Assembly: GCF_002934265.1 (NCBI RefSeq)
Contig: NZ_PTIX01000004.1
Span: 248,001 to 312,000 of the forward strand
Direction: 5' to 3'
DNA length: 64,000 nucleotides
Origin: Actinokineospora auranticolor
Lineage (GTDB): Bacteria; Actinomycetota; Actinomycetes; Mycobacteriales; Pseudonocardiaceae
In this document: piece by piece, positions 1 to 8,039 of the stretch
Position numbering within the stretch: the first letter of the stretch is position 1
Layout: each line of letters begins with the position of its first letter
The notes under the pieces: model-generated
Seen by the model: only the letters and a program-made list of their open reading frames with translations
What the model was told of the DNA's origin: nothing
The model's database searches: none
Position numbers and translations under genes: made by a program

Positions 1-73
1 TGTACTCCTTGCGGACGTCGGTCAGCCCGACCACGACCTCACCAATGGGCCCGCCGGCGATGTCACTGTGCAT
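1..73 (-). CDS. ABC transporter ATP-binding protein, N-terminus (partial)
   Basis: Only the first 24 codons lie in the window, read from an ATG at 73 towards base 1. The peptide ends VVVGLTDVRKEY, which matches the first beta strand of LolD/MacB-type ABC ATPases just before the Walker A motif. The gene points away from the two-component pair at 186-1678, an arrangement in which the sensor-regulator often controls the divergent transporter. With so few residues the family call is an inference from one motif. Confidence 0.45.
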   Translation of the reverse strand, partial: MHSDIAGGPIGEVVVGLTDVRKEY

Positions 74-140
74 GTCGGCAATCCTCGACAGCGGCGCCCC
101 CGATGGCATCCGCACCGGGAGGTAACCCGGCCGCGACTGT

Positions 141-153
141 CATCCCCGGGATG
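141..153. promoter_or_regulatory. Palindrome between ABC gene and two-component genes
   Basis: CATCCC-C-GGGATG is a perfect 6-bp inverted repeat around one base. It lies between two divergent start codons (73 minus, 186 plus). Its size and place suit a dimeric NarL-type operator; this is inference only. Confidence 0.35.
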
Positions 154-185
154 TACACCCGTGGCCGGACGCGCCCCGTGGGACA

Positions 186-995
186 GTGGTCGGCGTGTGG
201 CACCTAGGCGCGGGTTGGCTGGTCGTGGCGGTTGCGACCGCCGCGGTCGCCGCTGCCCTCGGGCTCCTGCTCGCGCGGTCCCGCCGGGCCCACCGCGCGG
301 CATTGGGGGAGCGCGGCTGGCTCCTGGAGCGCGAACGGGAGACCGCGTCGAAGACCGCGGTGGACGCCGAACGGGCCCGGATCGCGCGCGAGCTGCACGA
401 CATCGTCAGCCACAACGTGAGCGTGATGGTCGTGCAGGCCGGGGCCGCCCGCCGGGTCCTGGCCGCACGGCCGGGAGACGCCGAATCCGCCTTGCTGGCC
501 GTGGAGACCGCGGGCCGCGACACGATGACCGAGCTGCGCCACCTCCTCGGCCTGCTGGCACCCGCGGCCGACGGCACCGAGGACCTGTCCCCGCAACCGA
601 GCCTGAGCAGGCTCAGCGGCCTCGTGGACCGGATCGCGTTCGCCGGGCTGCCGGTCGAGGTCCGGGTTTCCGGCGAACCGCGGCCGTTGCCCTCCGGCGT
701 CGACCTGACGGCCTACCGGATCATCCAGGAAGCACTGACCAACGCCCTCAAGCACGGCAACGGCCAACCGGCCGAGGTGACCGTCCGCTACACCGAGCAC
801 CACCTGCGCGTCGAAGTCCTCAACAGCGGCCCGAGCGTGCTCGCGGGCGACCCGCCGGTCGGCGAGCCCGGCGACGGCCGGGGCCTGCTCGGCCTGCGCG
901 AGCGGGTCGCGGTGCTCGGCGGCGACCTCGACGCCCGCAAGCGGCTCGGCGGCGGGTTCCGGGTGCGGGCGAAGATCCCGCTGGCGGCACCGTGA
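186..995 (+). CDS. Two-component sensor histidine kinase (HisKA_3, NarL/DesK-type)
   Basis: A 269-residue kinase. One membrane helix (about residues 10-32) is followed by a coiled linker, then the HisKA_3 dimerisation box with the probable phospho-acceptor His71 in ARELHDIVSHNVS, and a HATPase domain with the N box (ALTNALKHG) and G box (GDGRGLLGLRERV). DesK-type kinases usually carry four to six N-terminal helices. Here an in-frame TAA at 123-125 rules out a longer protein, so this is a minimal, one-helix sensor. The GTG at 186 is the first usable start; GTG 195 is an alternative. Its stop overlaps the regulator start (GTGA), so the two are translationally coupled. Confidence 0.9.
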   Translation: MVGVWHLGAGWLVVAVATAAVAAALGLLLARSRRAHRAALGERGWLLERERETASKTAVDAERARIARELHDIVSHNVSVMVVQAGAARRVLAARPGDAESALLAVETAGRDTMTELRHLLGLLAPAADGTEDLSPQPSLSRLSGLVDRIAFAGLPVEVRVSGEPRPLPSGVDLTAYRIIQEALTNALKHGNGQPAEVTVRYTEHHLRVEVLNSGPSVLAGDPPVGEPGDGRGLLGLRERVAVLGGDLDARKRLGGGFRVRAKIPLAAP

Positions 996-1678
996 ACCCA
1001 CGCGCAGGTGCGGATCCCCGTGTCGTGATCGCCGACGACCAGGCCCTCGTCCGCACCGGTTTCCGGATGATCCTGGCCTCCGGCGGCATCGACGTCGTCG
1101 GCGAGGCGGCCGACGGGGTCGAGGCGGTCGAGGTGGTCCGCGCCACCCGCCCGGACGTCGTGCTCATGGACATCCGCATGCCGACGCTGGACGGCTTGCG
1201 GGCCACCCGGCAGATCCTCGCGTCCGTGCCGTGCCGGGTCCTCATGCTCACGACGTTCGACCTCGACAAGTACGTCTACGAGGCGCTGGCCGCGGGCGCC
1301 AGCGGTTTCCTGCTCAAGGACGTGACACCCGAACACCTCGTCAACGCCGTGCGCCTGGTCGGCACCGGGGACGCGCTGCTGGCCCCGTCGATCACCCGGC
1401 GGCTGGTCGAGCGGTTCGCCGCGGCCGTCCCAGCCGTGCCCGCCATCCCGGCCGCGCACCGCGACCTCGGCGGTCTCACCCCGCGCGAGCTGGAAGTGCT
1501 GCGGCTGCTGGGCAAGGGGCGGTCCAACGCGGAACTGGCCGTGGAGCTGACGCTGAGCGAGGCCACGGTGAAGACCCACGTGGCCCGCATCTTCGCCAAG
1601 CTGAACCTGCGGGACCGGGCCCAGGCCGTCGTCCTCGCCTACGAGACCGGCCTGGTCGCGCCCGGCGACAGCGCCTAG
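992..1678 (+). CDS. NarL/LuxR-family response regulator
   Basis: A 228-residue regulator. The receiver domain has acidic Asp15/Asp16, the phospho-acceptor Asp60 in VVLMDIRMP, and Lys109 in GFLLKDV. A short Ala/Pro-rich linker leads to a LuxR helix-turn-helix (LTPRELEVLRLLGKG to VKTHVARIFAKLNLRDR). The GTG start at 992 shares bases with the kinase stop. It is the cognate partner of the upstream kinase. Likely targets are its own promoter and the divergent ABC transporter at the window edge. It ends tail-to-tail with the MFS gene; the two stop codons overlap through CTAG. Confidence 0.95.
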   Translation: MNPRAGADPRVVIADDQALVRTGFRMILASGGIDVVGEAADGVEAVEVVRATRPDVVLMDIRMPTLDGLRATRQILASVPCRVLMLTTFDLDKYVYEALAAGASGFLLKDVTPEHLVNAVRLVGTGDALLAPSITRRLVERFAAAVPAVPAIPAAHRDLGGLTPRELEVLRLLGKGRSNAELAVELTLSEATVKTHVARIFAKLNLRDRAQAVVLAYETGLVAPGDSA

Positions 1679-2919
1679 GCCGCTTCCCGGCTGTCCGTCG
1701 GCGCCTCGGCGGGCGCGGGGGCCGAGGCCGCGGAATCGTTGAGGCGCCCCCACATCAGCCCGGCGGGCACCGCGATCAGCACGCCGAGCAGACCCGCCAG
1801 CGCCACCGTGGTCATCGCCGAACCGATCAGCTCGGCCACCAGACCGCCCAGGGCCACACCGAGGCCCTGCGACACCCGCAGCCCGGTCCGCGCCGCGCCG
1901 AACGCGCCACCGCGGATCTCGTTGGGCACCAGCGTGTTGAACACCGCCATGACCGTGATCTGGTACGCCCCGACCGCGCCCGCCAGGAACAGGACCACCA
2001 GCGCCGCGGGGAGGCTCGGTTTGACCGCGAACAGCACCAGGAAGCCGACCGAGGCCGTGGCCAGCACCCCGATCAGCCGCGGTCTGTGCCGGGCGGGGAC
2101 GAAGTGCGAGATGGCGAACGTGCCGAGGATGAAGCCCAGCGGGTCCGCGGCCAGCAGCCAGCCCACCGCCTCCGGCGCCGCACCGGCCTCCTTCGCCAGC
2201 GGTGCCGCGAGACCCTCGGGGATGACCGCGAGCCCCACCAGCCACGAGAGCGTCAGCAGCACCCGGAGCTTGCGGTCGCCGAACACCCACTTGGCACCGT
2301 CGAACCACCCGTCGTTCTTGGAACCCGCGGGCGGGCGGTTGACAACGTTGCGCCACGTAAGGAATGCGGCGATCGTGAACGTACCGGCGTCGATTATCAG
2401 CGCCCACGACGCGCCGATCGCGCTCACCAGCAGACCGCCGCCGCCGAGGCCGAGCAACATGGTCGTGTTCGTGGTGATGCCGCGCAGGTCCTGGCTGCGC
2501 ATGTACATCGCGTCGTCGGTGTAGATCTCCCGCAGGGTCGCGTTCTGCGCCGCCATCGCCGGGGACTGCACCATCGGGACGATGATCACCAACAGGAACA
2601 GCGCCCACAGCGGCATGTGGGGAATCGCCATCAGCGCCACAACGGCCGCCTGCAGCAGCGCGCACACGACCATCAGGTTGCGCCGCCGGTAGCGGTCCGC
2701 CAGCTGCGAGAGCCCCAGGCCGCCCGCGAGCGCGGGCAGGAACGTCAACGCGTAGATTCCCGCCGCGTAGAACGCCGAACCGGTGCGCTGGTAGACCAGG
2801 ATCGCCAGCGCCACCCGGGTCAGCTGGTCGCCGCCGACGGACACCGCCTCGGAGAACCAGAGCGCGCGGAACTCGCGGTCCGCGAGGACCGCCGACATCC
2901 TGGGTGCGGCTCGGCTCAC
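1675..2919 (-). CDS. MFS transporter (putative drug/metabolite exporter)
   Basis: A 414-residue major facilitator with about 12 hydrophobic segments. The early motif ALWFSEAVSVGGDQLTRVA and the loop QLADRYRRRNLMV after the second or third helix are typical of the MFS_3 (enterobactin exporter-like) group common in actinomycetes. I chose the GTG at 2919, because GGGAG lies 6 nt upstream; an ATG seven codons later is possible. Substrate is unknown. The open frame extends much further upstream but that part is not transporter-like. It ends convergently against the response regulator. Confidence 0.85.
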   Translation of the reverse strand: MSRAAPRMSAVLADREFRALWFSEAVSVGGDQLTRVALAILVYQRTGSAFYAAGIYALTFLPALAGGLGLSQLADRYRRRNLMVVCALLQAAVVALMAIPHMPLWALFLLVIIVPMVQSPAMAAQNATLREIYTDDAMYMRSQDLRGITTNTTMLLGLGGGGLLVSAIGASWALIIDAGTFTIAAFLTWRNVVNRPPAGSKNDGWFDGAKWVFGDRKLRVLLTLSWLVGLAVIPEGLAAPLAKEAGAAPEAVGWLLAADPLGFILGTFAISHFVPARHRPRLIGVLATASVGFLVLFAVKPSLPAALVVLFLAGAVGAYQITVMAVFNTLVPNEIRGGAFGAARTGLRVSQGLGVALGGLVAELIGSAMTTVALAGLLGVLIAVPAGLMWGRLNDSAASAPAPAEAPTDSREAA

Positions 2920-3302
2920 GTGTGCTCCCGTCCGACGGGCGGTGGCCCGCGCGGCTGACTCCATCCTCCGCACCCGGGGTCTGGGTGCGGTGAACCCGGT
3001 GTTCACTCCTGCCGCTGGGTCATCGCGGCGTCGCACAGAGTACCGGCTGAACCGCCCCGCATAAGTACTTGTGAAGTTTCCTCGGCCCGGAAATCCGGGC
3101 GATGCGCCCGTCCGGCGCAACAGGGGTGACCGGTCCGCGCCTACCGGCGCGCTGAACGGACGAGCGCGCTCGGCGCAGTGCGCGGCCCGCTCGGCGCCAC
3201 CACCGGAGTCGGTGGGGGATTTTCCGGCCAAACCGCTCGACACTGGCCACCGAACCGGTGCTCGTGGTGACCGGTTTGTCGGGGCTGGCGCGGGAAAACG
3301 GG
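2920..3302. other. Divergent intergenic region of MFS and SDR genes
   Basis: No credible gene. It holds the divergent promoters of the MFS and SDR genes, the inverted repeat at 2990-3006, and a self-complementary AAGTACTT in a short AT-rich patch around 3060-3080 that could be a promoter core. Confidence 0.5.
2990..3006. promoter_or_regulatory. Inverted repeat upstream of MFS gene
   Basis: GTGAAC-CCGGT-GTTCAC, a perfect 6-bp inverted repeat with a 5-nt spacer, about 70 bp before the MFS start codon. It has the form of a dimeric repressor operator, but no regulator gene is adjacent. Confidence 0.3.
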
Positions 3303-4193
3303 GTGAGCCGGATGGACGGCAGGGCGGTTGTCGTGACGGGCGCGGGGCGCGGGTTGGGCGAGGCGTTCGCCGAGCACCTGGCCGGGGTCGGCGCGGCGGT
3401 GGTGGTCAACGACGTGGACGCCGAGCGGGCCCGGCTGGTGACCGCGCGGATCCGCGCGAACGGCGGTGCCGCGGTGGCCAGCGAGCACTCGGTCGCCGAC
3501 CCGGAGCAGGCCGCGGCCATCGTGGACCTGTGCGTCGCCGAGTTCGGCGCGATCGACGGCCTGGTCAACAACGCGGGACTGAACTACGAGGCCCTGCCGT
3601 GGGAGGACGACCCGGCGCGGGTCCGCGCGGTGGTCGAGGTCAACGTGCTCGGCGTGATCTACACGGGCCTGGCGGCGATCCGCCGGATGCGGGCCGCGGG
3701 CAGCGGGTCGATCGTCAACGTGTCCTCCGGCGCCTCACTCGGCCAGCGCACGCTCGGCAGTTACGCGGCGACGAAAGGGGCCGTGTCCTCGCTGACCTCT
3801 TCGTGGGCGCTCGACCTGGAGGACTCGGGCATCCGGGTGAACGCGATCTGCCCGAGGGCCTACACGCGGATGGTGTGGACGTCCGAACGGGCCAGCAGGC
3901 AGACGCCGCCCGAGCACACGCCCGACCTCGTGGCACCCGTTGTGCACTTCCTGTTGGACGACGACCGCTCCGGCGGGATCACCGGTCAGGTCGTGCGCTG
4001 CACCGGCCCGGAGTTGCACGTGGTCGGTCAGCCGTACCTAAAAGCCCCGATCCTGCACCGGGACCGGTGGGACGTCGAGACTGTCACGACCGCCTTCGCC
4101 GAGGTGCTCGGCGGGCACCTGGAGCCCTACGGGTTGGAGAAGCGGCCGCCCGCCCGCCTGCGGAAGTGGTTGGCACCGATGCGCACCGCGTGA
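3303..4193 (+). CDS. Short-chain dehydrogenase/reductase (SDR)
   Basis: A 296-residue NAD(P)-dependent oxidoreductase of classical SDR type. It shows the Rossmann glycine motif (VVTGAGRGLGEAFA, near the start), the NNAG motif, and the catalytic Ser (IVNVSSGAS) and Tyr/Lys pair (SYAATKGAV), then a proximal IRVNAICPRA segment. The C-terminal 60 residues past the SDR core are longer than in FabG-like enzymes and resemble 17-beta-HSD4/MFE-type hydroxyacyl dehydrogenase relatives. GTG 3303 and ATG 3312 are both plausible starts. Substrate cannot be stated. Confidence 0.85.
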   Translation: MSRMDGRAVVVTGAGRGLGEAFAEHLAGVGAAVVVNDVDAERARLVTARIRANGGAAVASEHSVADPEQAAAIVDLCVAEFGAIDGLVNNAGLNYEALPWEDDPARVRAVVEVNVLGVIYTGLAAIRRMRAAGSGSIVNVSSGASLGQRTLGSYAATKGAVSSLTSSWALDLEDSGIRVNAICPRAYTRMVWTSERASRQTPPEHTPDLVAPVVHFLLDDDRSGGITGQVVRCTGPELHVVGQPYLKAPILHRDRWDVETVTTAFAEVLGGHLEPYGLEKRPPARLRKWLAPMRTA

Positions 4194-4570
4194 GTCCGGT
4201 CACCTTGCGTCGACGAGGTTCGGAAGATCACTATCTCCGGTACCTCTGTTGGGGTCACGCCGGGTCCGGCGAATGCCCGAATCGGTTCGGCGACACGTCC
4301 GAGTAATGTCGTGCTCCATTCGGGCGCTGCTTGGCGTAGCGGGGTCGCTACTGTCGGCGCAGGACGTACCGTGGAGACAGTGGTGGCGCACGGGTTCCGC
4401 CGGGGCTCGTGACACACGGCAAGAGTGGTACGCGATGGTACGGACGAGCCGGTTCGACGCGTTTCGGCGCGACACCGGGAAGAGGGACAACCCCTCCGGC
4501 CACAGCCGCGTCCCCTGGGGCGCGGTCGCCGGAGCGGTCGGGGATGGAGTTCGGAGAGGAGGCAGCACCG
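4194..4570. other. Leader region upstream of repeat-bearing GGDEF gene
   Basis: About 375 bp without a convincing gene. It contains TAATgtcgTGCTCCATTCGG at 4304-4323, a word nearly repeated at 38984-39003 before a small ORF. A perfect AGGAGG at 4557-4562 closes the region and sets the downstream start. I looked for c-di-GMP or c-di-AMP riboswitch signatures and saw none. Confidence 0.4.
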
Positions 4571-7500
4571 TTGGGTCTCACCGATCGCGGAGACGGACGG
4601 ACAGCGCCTCTGTCGGGGCTCCAAGTGCCGGTTCCGCCAGTCTCCGGTGGGGACACCCGGGAGGGCGGTAGCGAGGGCGCTCGCGGTCAGGTGGACCGGG
4701 GCGAGTGGACTACCAATCGCGGCTGCGCAGCGGGCGCTCCTGTCGGTGTGGACGGTCCCGTGGGGGACGGTTCCGAGGGTTGTGTGACGCAAATCACCAG
4801 TCGCGAGACATCTGCGGCTCCTTCGGGGGACGTGTCGGACGGTGTGGGGGACCGGGTCACCAATCGCGGCTACGCACCGGGGGCTCCTTCGGTTCGAGGG
4901 GTGGACGGGGACGTCGACGCCGCACTCACCAGTCGCGGGACATCGGGCACTCCTGACGGTCTCGGTTCGGACGGGACGGGGGCTGTGGTCACCAGTCGCG
5001 GGATATGCGCTGCTCCGGTTGCTGTCGGTGCGGACGGGGTTGCCGGTTCGCTCACCAGTCACGAGACATGCGGGGCTCCTTCGGGGGTACTCGGTTCGGA
5101 TGAGGCCTCTGCTGCGTTCACCAGTCGCGGGACATCGGGGGCTCCTGTCGATCTCGGTTCGGACGGGACGGGCGGTTCGGTTACCAGTCGCGGGACACGG
5201 GGGGCTCCTTCGGGCGTGGTCGGTTCGGACGAGGTCTCTGCTGCGTTCACCAGTCGCGGGACATTCGGCGCTCCTTCTGCTCTCGATTCGGGCGGTTCCG
5301 TCGTCGTGGTCACCAGTCGCGGGACATCTGCGGCTCCTTCCGCTGGTTCGGGCGGTTCCGGTTCGCTGCTCACCAATCACGGGACATCGGGCGTTCCCTC
5401 CCATTCCGGTTCCACTGGGCTCGAAGCGGGTCTCACCAGTCGCGGGACATCCGGGGCTCCTTCTGTTCTCGGTTCGGACGAGGACTCCGCTGCGGTTACC
5501 AGTCGCGAGACATTCGGCACTCCCTCTGCGCTCGAATCGGACGAGGTCGGTTCTGCGGTCACCAGTCGCGGGACATCTGCGGCTCCTTCTGGTCGTGGGG
5601 CGGGCGGATCGGAGAACGGGGTCACCAGTCGCGGCTGCGCATCGGGCGCTCCTTCTGTGGTCGGTGTGGACGGTCGCGGCTCGGGGTTCACCAGTCACGG
5701 GACACTTGGGGCTCCTCAGGGGCTCGGTACGGACGAGGTCGGGGACTCACTCACCAGTCACGGCTGCGCATCGGGTGCATCTCCTCGGTTCTCGGTCGGG
5801 TTGGACGATTCAGCTGCCACGAACGTGGTGGCCACGGGGCTCACCAGTCACGGGAACTCATGGGGTGCTCCTTCGGTTGAAGTGGACGGTCGGGACGACT
5901 CGGGGGAGGTGTGCGTGGTCACCAGTCGCGGGAACGCATCGCGGGCTCCTTTCGGCGACGACGAGGGGGCATCCGCTGGGGGTGGTTGGTCGGCGGACGG
6001 CGTAGCGGGGGGACTCACCAGTCACGGGAACGCATCGGCTGCGGCTCCTTCGCACGAAGTGGACGGCCGGGGGGAGCGGGTCGCCGGTCACGGGAGCGCA
6101 TCGCGCACACCTCCCAGGGGATCCACGCTGGACGAAACGCTTGACGGGCCCGAAGGTGACGCCGTAGCCGCGGATACCGCGCCCACGGGTGACGTACCCG
6201 CTGTGCCCGCTCCCGCATCGGGAACACCTCCTCGTGACTCGCGCCCCGAGGCCGAGCAGACCCACACCCTCCGCGACGCGGCGCGGGAGCGGAACGAGCG
6301 GCGGTTCCGGTCACGGCTAAGTGTGACCGACTCGCTCCGCAGTGAACACCCTTCGTTGGTGCGGTTGGTGCGGGGCTGGGGCCTGTGGTCGCTGCCTCCC
6401 GCCGCCAGACGCTACGTGATCATCTTCGAGCTCGTCACGCTGATCGCCGTCACGTTCGCCTTCGTGACATCCCCGGCGGCCACCGCGGCCGACTGGCGGG
6501 CGGGCGGCGTACTCGTCGGCGCGGGCATGGTCCACCTGTGGTTGACCCGCCGCACGGAGGAGACCCGGCGCGACCGCGGGCCGGGTCCGCACATGGACAC
6601 CAGCGTGGTGTGGTTCCTGCCCGCCATGGTGTTGCTGCCCGCGTGGATGGCCGTGCTGGCGCTCATGCTGCTGCGCGTGCAGCTGTACCCGGTGGCCCGC
6701 CGACCGCTGTTCCGGTACACCTTCGGCACCGCCGGGATCCTGGTCGCCGCGCTCGGCTCGTACGCGGTCGTCCGGGTCGCGGGCGTCACCGTCGACACCG
6801 CCATCGGCCCCCGTGACGTGCTGGTTCTCACCCTCGCCGGGCTCGCTTACTTCGTGCTGAACGCGCTCTCCATCGCCGGTGTGATCGCCCTGTCGGCGCC
6901 CCAGCCGACCTGGACCACGGTCATCGGCAGCCGCCGCGACAACGCGCTGGCCGCGCTCACCGTGTGCCTCGGCGTGCTCGCCGCGCTGGCCATCGCGAAC
7001 GCCTGGCTGGCGCCGCTGTTCCTGGTGCCGCTGCTGTGCGCGATGGACTGGGGCGCGCTGCAGATCGAGAACCTGCGCGGCGACGCGCGCACCGACCACA
7101 AGACCCAGCTGCTCAACTCGCGGGGCTGGCACGAGCAGGCCGGGCGGGAGCTGGCGCGGGCCAAGCGGCAGCGCGGCACCACCCTCGCGGTCGCCGTGCT
7201 CGACCTGGATTACTTCAAACAGGTCAACGACACATGGGGCCATCCGGCGGGGGACGCGGTACTGCGAGCGGTGGGGGCCGTGTTGCGCGAATCGGTCCGC
7301 CAGGGTGACGTGGTGGGTCGGTTCGGGGGCGAGGAGTTCGTGCTGTTGTTCCCCGACACCGACCTCGACGCCGCCGCGATGGTCGCCGAGCGCATCCGGC
7401 TGGGCGTCGCGGCCATGTCCGTGGCGGCCACCGACAAGCGCGGCCAGCCGGTCGTCATCGCCAACCGCACGACCTCCATCGGCGTGGCCGCCGCCACCGG

Positions 7501-7621
7501 CGACGACGCCGACCTGGAGACCCTGCTCCAGCGCGCCGACGCCGCGGTCTACGAGGCCAAGAACGGCGGCCGCGACCAGGTCCGCAAGGCCGAACCGCCG
7601 ACCGCCGAGGTCGTCGCCTGA
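4571..7621 (+). CDS. Membrane GGDEF protein (diguanylate cyclase) with long N-terminal tandem-repeat region
   Basis: A 1016-residue protein. Residues 1 to about 510 are a Ser/Thr/Gly/Ala/Pro-rich region built from a 21-residue repeat (TSRGTSGAPS-x-LGSDE). A charged linker follows, then six or so membrane helices (about 620-820) and a C-terminal GGDEF domain with DLDYFKQVNDTWGHPAGD, an intact active-site GGEEF (GRFGGEEFVLLFPD) and the end motif ADAAVYEAKNGGRDQV. The I-site RxxD is not obvious. The domain should make cyclic di-GMP from two GTP. Start: TTG 4571 has a perfect AGGAGG 8 nt upstream and is in frame, so the repeats are probably translated. The usual-size membrane GGDEF core could instead start at GTG 6323, which lacks a ribosome site. 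Repeat codons end in T/A far more often than the rest of the window. Confidence 0.8.
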   Translation: MGLTDRGDGRTAPLSGLQVPVPPVSGGDTREGGSEGARGQVDRGEWTTNRGCAAGAPVGVDGPVGDGSEGCVTQITSRETSAAPSGDVSDGVGDRVTNRGYAPGAPSVRGVDGDVDAALTSRGTSGTPDGLGSDGTGAVVTSRGICAAPVAVGADGVAGSLTSHETCGAPSGVLGSDEASAAFTSRGTSGAPVDLGSDGTGGSVTSRGTRGAPSGVVGSDEVSAAFTSRGTFGAPSALDSGGSVVVVTSRGTSAAPSAGSGGSGSLLTNHGTSGVPSHSGSTGLEAGLTSRGTSGAPSVLGSDEDSAAVTSRETFGTPSALESDEVGSAVTSRGTSAAPSGRGAGGSENGVTSRGCASGAPSVVGVDGRGSGFTSHGTLGAPQGLGTDEVGDSLTSHGCASGASPRFSVGLDDSAATNVVATGLTSHGNSWGAPSVEVDGRDDSGEVCVVTSRGNASRAPFGDDEGASAGGGWSADGVAGGLTSHGNASAAAPSHEVDGRGERVAGHGSASRTPPRGSTLDETLDGPEGDAVAADTAPTGDVPAVPAPASGTPPRDSRPEAEQTHTLRDAARERNERRFRSRLSVTDSLRSEHPSLVRLVRGWGLWSLPPAARRYVIIFELVTLIAVTFAFVTSPAATAADWRAGGVLVGAGMVHLWLTRRTEETRRDRGPGPHMDTSVVWFLPAMVLLPAWMAVLALMLLRVQLYPVARRPLFRYTFGTAGILVAALGSYAVVRVAGVTVDTAIGPRDVLVLTLAGLAYFVLNALSIAGVIALSAPQPTWTTVIGSRRDNALAALTVCLGVLAALAIANAWLAPLFLVPLLCAMDWGALQIENLRGDARTDHKTQLLNSRGWHEQAGRELARAKRQRGTTLAVAVLDLDYFKQVNDTWGHPAGDAVLRAVGAVLRESVRQGDVVGRFGGEEFVLLFPDTDLDAAAMVAERIRLGVAAMSVAATDKRGQPVVIANRTTSIGVAAATGDDADLETLLQRADAAVYEAKNGGRDQVRKAEPPTAEVVA
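4578..6110 (+). repeat. Degenerate in-frame tandem repeat, period mostly 63 bp, about 22 units
   Basis: Units begin with TCACCAGTCGCGGGACAT or close variants at 4578, 4710, 4794, 4857, 4926, 4989, 5052, 5118, 5181, 5247, 5310, 5370, 5433, 5496, 5559, 5622, 5688, 5751, 5841, 5919, 6015 and 6081. Spacings are 60, 63, 66, 69, 78, 84, 90, 96 and 132: every one is a multiple of three. The middle of the array (4794-5751) is regular; the flanks are more diverged. Units share a conserved first half and a variable GGTTCGGACGAG-type second half. Confidence 0.9.
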
Positions 7622-7992
7622 GTGCCCGGTTGTTCTCCGAATGAGACCTGACCGATCCGGACAGTCCCACTGATCGGGACGCCGACTGCCCCCAGGGTCG
7701 GCTGCCGCTCGGAATCACGGCGGCTCGCCCGCCCCTTGGTGCAGTCTTCGGCGACGAGTACCAGGATCGCCCGCCGTCCCATTCGTTCTCCGGGGCGGCG
7801 GATCCCCCATGATCGCCGGAGTGGGTTCGACGACGATTTCGCCGTCGGTCGGGAAATGATCGCGCGCGCGATTTTCGCGTGTCGTGGAAGTCGATTCGGA
7901 ACAGGCCGGAAAAGTGTTCCGCGGGCGCGCGACCGTTCAGCGTTGCGGCGTCGGTGCGGATTCGTCTCGGGTCCCGTAGTGGCACGGACGCA
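7622..7992. other. Intergenic region, GGDEF gene to protease terminator
   Basis: About 370 bp between convergent genes. Frames are open but show no family or codon signal. The stretch around 7830-7920 is slightly AT-richer. I see no gene or RNA in it. Confidence 0.5.
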
Positions 7993-8033
7993 CGGCACCG
8001 GCGGGGATTACCGTGACATCCCCGCCGGTGCCG
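7993..8033 (-). terminator. Strong hairpin terminator of the streptogrisin-like protease gene
   Basis: A perfect 15-bp stem (CGGCACCGGCGGGGA and its complement) around an 11-nt loop. It begins 6 nt after the protease stop codon and has no long T-run, as is common in actinomycetes. It may also stop transcription from the GGDEF side. Confidence 0.8.
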
Positions 8034-8039
8034 GGTCAA

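Noticed and set aside
4194-4570. c-di-GMP or c-di-AMP riboswitch before the GGDEF gene
   Set aside because: None of the conserved core words of the GEMM or ydaO classes were seen.
4870-5691. Minus-strand frame through the repeat reading EGAPDVPRLV-type units, which looks protein-like
   Set aside because: It is interrupted by TGA in the units carrying CACG instead of CGCG, and has no start or ribosome site. The plus-strand GGDEF frame is unbroken.
4710-6110. CRISPR-like array (about 28-bp repeats, about 35-bp spacers)
   Set aside because: Repeats are degenerate, the spacers are themselves related, spacing varies only in threes, and there are no cas genes. It is a coding tandem repeat.
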